Positions 62,320-64,000 of a DNA stretch of 64,000 nucleotides are shown here, piece by piece. Each line of letters begins with the position of its first letter. The stretch's first letter is position 1. Source of the stretch: Derxia lacustris (GTDB lineage Bacteria; Pseudomonadota; Gammaproteobacteria; Burkholderiales; Burkholderiaceae_E); NCBI RefSeq assembly GCF_002105195.1, contig NZ_MUHU01000013.1, positions 98,709 to 162,708 on the forward strand, written 5' to 3'. A model generated the notes under the pieces. That model saw nothing but the letters and a program-made list of their open reading frames with translations, searched no databases and had not been told where the DNA came from. A program made the position numbers and the translations under genes.

Positions 62320-63804
62320 ATGGCGACCGGAACGATTTCGAGTGCCGGCATTGGCTCGGGCCTGGATGTGGCGAGCCTCGTGTCGGGGCTGATGCAGACC
62401 GAACAGCAACCGCTGAACAACCTCAAGTCCCAGGCTTCTTCCTTCCAGTCCAAGCTCTCGGCCTATGGTCAGATTTCATCGAAGCTCTCGGCGCTGCAAA
62501 CCGCCGCGCGCGAGATGAAGCGGCCGTCGGATCTGGTGTCGCTGAGCGGCAGCGTGGCCGATACCAGCATCGCCGCGGTAACGGTCGACAGCGCCGCCGT
62601 GGCCGGCGACTACAGCCTGGAAGTGAGCCAGCTGGCGCGCGCCCAGCGCACGGCGAGCGCGCCGTTTGCGAGCAGCAGCACCAGCATCGCGACCGGCGCC
62701 GGCAGCCTGCACATCGAGTTCGGCAGCTATACCGCCACCGATGTGCTCAACGGCGACGGCAGCGTGAAGACGCCGGCCAACACATTCACCACCAATGCCG
62801 ACCGCGCCGCGATCGACGTGGCGATTCCGGCCGACCAGATGACGCCGATCGGCATCCGCAATGCGATCAATGCCAGCAAGCAGGGCGTGACCGCCAGCCT
62901 CATCAACGACGCCAACGGCACCCGTCTGGTCATCAGCAACGACCAGACCGGCGAGAAGCAGGCGATGAAGATCACCGCCACCGATCCGGACGGCGACAAC
63001 ACCGACGCGAACGGCCTGTCGGCCCTCGCCTACGATCCGACCGCTGCCGCCGGCAGCGGCAAGAACGCCACCCTGATGGCCGCCGCGCAGAACGCCAAGT
63101 TCACGCTCGACGGCATGGACATGAGCGCCGCCACCAACTCGGTGACCGACGTGGTCGACGGCGTGACGCTGACGCTGTCGGGCACCAACGTGGGCAAGCC
63201 CACCACGCTGTCGGTGAGCCAGGACTCGGGCACGGTGCTCAAGTCGATCAACGCGATCATCGACGCCTACAACTCGGCCAACTCGACGATGCGCAGCCTG
63301 ACGGCCTACAACGCCGGCACCAAGACGGCGTCGGCCCTGACCGGCGATTCGGCGGTGCGCGGCATCCAGCAGCAGCTGCGCAGCACCTTCACCACGGCCT
63401 TCGGCAGCGGCTCGATGCAAAGGCTTGCAGACGCCGGCATCACCTTCCAGACCGACGGCAGCCTCAAGCTCGACAGCACCAAGTTCGACACCGCATTCAA
63501 GAACAACCGGGATGCTGTCGTAGGACTGTTCACGCAGGACGCGAGCGGCACGGCGGCCAAGGGACTGGGCGGCGCGCTCGATGAAACCATCGCCTCGATC
63601 ACCGGCAGCAGCGGCGTGCTCAGCGCACGCACCGACGGGCTCAACGCCAGCCTCAAGCGCAACAGTTCGCGCCAGGACGCCGAGAACACCCGGCTGGCGA
63701 TGGTTCAGGCGGCCTACCAGAACCAGTTCAACAAGCTGGACACCATCGTCTCGCAGAACAACTCGACGCTGTCCTACCTCACGACCCAGCTCGCGAAGCT
63801 CTGA
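62320..63804 (+). CDS. fliD: Flagellar filament cap protein FliD (HAP2)
   Basis: A 494-residue cap protein that folds flagellin at the tip. The N-terminus ISSAGIGSGLDVASLVSGLM and LNNLKSQASSFQSKLSAYGQ and the C-terminus QDAENTRLAMVQAAYQNQFN are FliD signatures. ISKLSALQTAAREMKRPSDL forms the second conserved helix. The ATG at 62320 gives the standard start; a GTG three codons earlier is less likely. The middle is a variable domain. fliS follows after 108 bases. Confidence 0.95.
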   Translation: MATGTISSAGIGSGLDVASLVSGLMQTEQQPLNNLKSQASSFQSKLSAYGQISSKLSALQTAAREMKRPSDLVSLSGSVADTSIAAVTVDSAAVAGDYSLEVSQLARAQRTASAPFASSSTSIATGAGSLHIEFGSYTATDVLNGDGSVKTPANTFTTNADRAAIDVAIPADQMTPIGIRNAINASKQGVTASLINDANGTRLVISNDQTGEKQAMKITATDPDGDNTDANGLSALAYDPTAAAGSGKNATLMAAAQNAKFTLDGMDMSAATNSVTDVVDGVTLTLSGTNVGKPTTLSVSQDSGTVLKSINAIIDAYNSANSTMRSLTAYNAGTKTASALTGDSAVRGIQQQLRSTFTTAFGSGSMQRLADAGITFQTDGSLKLDSTKFDTAFKNNRDAVVGLFTQDASGTAAKGLGGALDETIASITGSSGVLSARTDGLNASLKRNSSRQDAENTRLAMVQAAYQNQFNKLDTIVSQNNSTLSYLTTQLAKL

Positions 63805-63912
63805 TCAGCGCCAGCGGCAAGGGCCAATTCGCTTTCACCAAGGGTCGGCGCACACCTCATGTTCTGGCCGCGCCGGCCGTGATTAACGTCAGTCAGAACG
63901 GGAGAATCCCGC

Positions 63913-64000
63913 ATGTTTTCCAGCGCGAACCGCAGCAGCAACTACGCGACCGTGAGCCTTGAAAGCCGCGTGCTCGGCGCCAACCCGATCGGCCTGGTCG
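63913..64000 (+). CDS. fliS: Flagellin export chaperone FliS, 5-prime fragment
   Basis: Only the first 29 codons are inside the window: MFSSANRSSNYATVSLESRV, then LGANPIGLV. This matches the usual FliS start (M-F-x-x-x-x-x-x-x-Y, a short helix, then E-x-x-V-x-x-A-x-P-x-x-L). Position after fliD is the standard order. The function, binding flagellin C-termini before export, is from the family. Confidence 0.85.
   Translation, partial: MFSSANRSSNYATVSLESRVLGANPIGLV

Overview
The window is high-GC proteobacterial DNA, most likely from a motile betaproteobacterium of the Burkholderiales. The grounds are a FlhDC master regulator combined with FliA/FlgM control, an flhA-flhF-flhG-fliA block beside flgN-flgM-flgA and flgBCDEFGHIJKL, and a housekeeping set of acs, prpE, class I fumarase and murI. 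The species cannot be named from the sequence alone. No transposase, integrase or CRISPR array was seen.

Layout. 1-3.4 kb: the end of a nucleotidyltransferase-like gene and a type I restriction subunit (hsdR), ending beside tandem terminators and a tRNA-Ser(GGA). 3.7-16.6 kb: metabolic and envelope genes (acs, a YqhA-like membrane protein, nhaA, fumarase, murI, a YdcF-like protein, prpE, a response regulator with a degenerate GGDEF domain, an NlpC/P60 hydrolase, a patatin-like lipoprotein). 16.7-33.2 kb: a long minus-strand flagellar run flgBCDEFGHIJKL, followed without a visible break by a histidine kinase, a REC/ANTAR-like regulator, a REC-PAS-GGDEF-EAL protein and a diguanylate cyclase. 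33.4-41.2 kb: flgA-flgM-flgN on the plus strand, and fliA-flhG-flhF-flhA on the minus strand. 41.5-46.8 kb: a chemoreceptor, a beta-propeller lipoprotein and a secreted adenosine deaminase-like enzyme, which separate flhA from flhB. 48.3-56.0 kb: a compact four-gene accessory cluster (L-amino-acid-oxidase-like flavoenzyme, lipoxygenase-fold protein, 2-oxo-acid-decarboxylase-like ThDP enzyme, M61 peptidase). 56.0-64.0 kb: cheZ, cheY, motB, motA, flhC, flhD on the minus strand and fliC, flaG, fliD, fliS on the plus strand.

How it works together. FlhDC starts the flagellar cascade. FliA (sigma28) then drives late genes and FlgM holds FliA in check until hook completion. Three sites with the spacing of sigma28 promoters (8-mer, N11, 8-mer) lie before flgM, cheY and fliC. 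A Crp/Fnr-type palindrome and a 16-bp perfect palindrome lie between flhD and fliC. Signalling genes placed after flgL suggest a link between hook assembly and c-di-GMP or two-component signalling.

Most notable observations. (1) A dispersed, structured element occurs three times (35071-35364, 35462-35685, 44867-45094). Each copy lies just downstream of a stop codon, in the same orientation as that gene. Each is enclosed by a 32-34 bp inverted repeat, and internal stems are kept by compensatory changes. It looks like an RNA family or a MITE-like element. (2) The four-gene cluster at 48.3-56.0 kb could convert an amino acid to a 2-oxo acid and then an aldehyde, with a lipoxygenase-fold partner whose first iron-ligand histidine is replaced by Trp.
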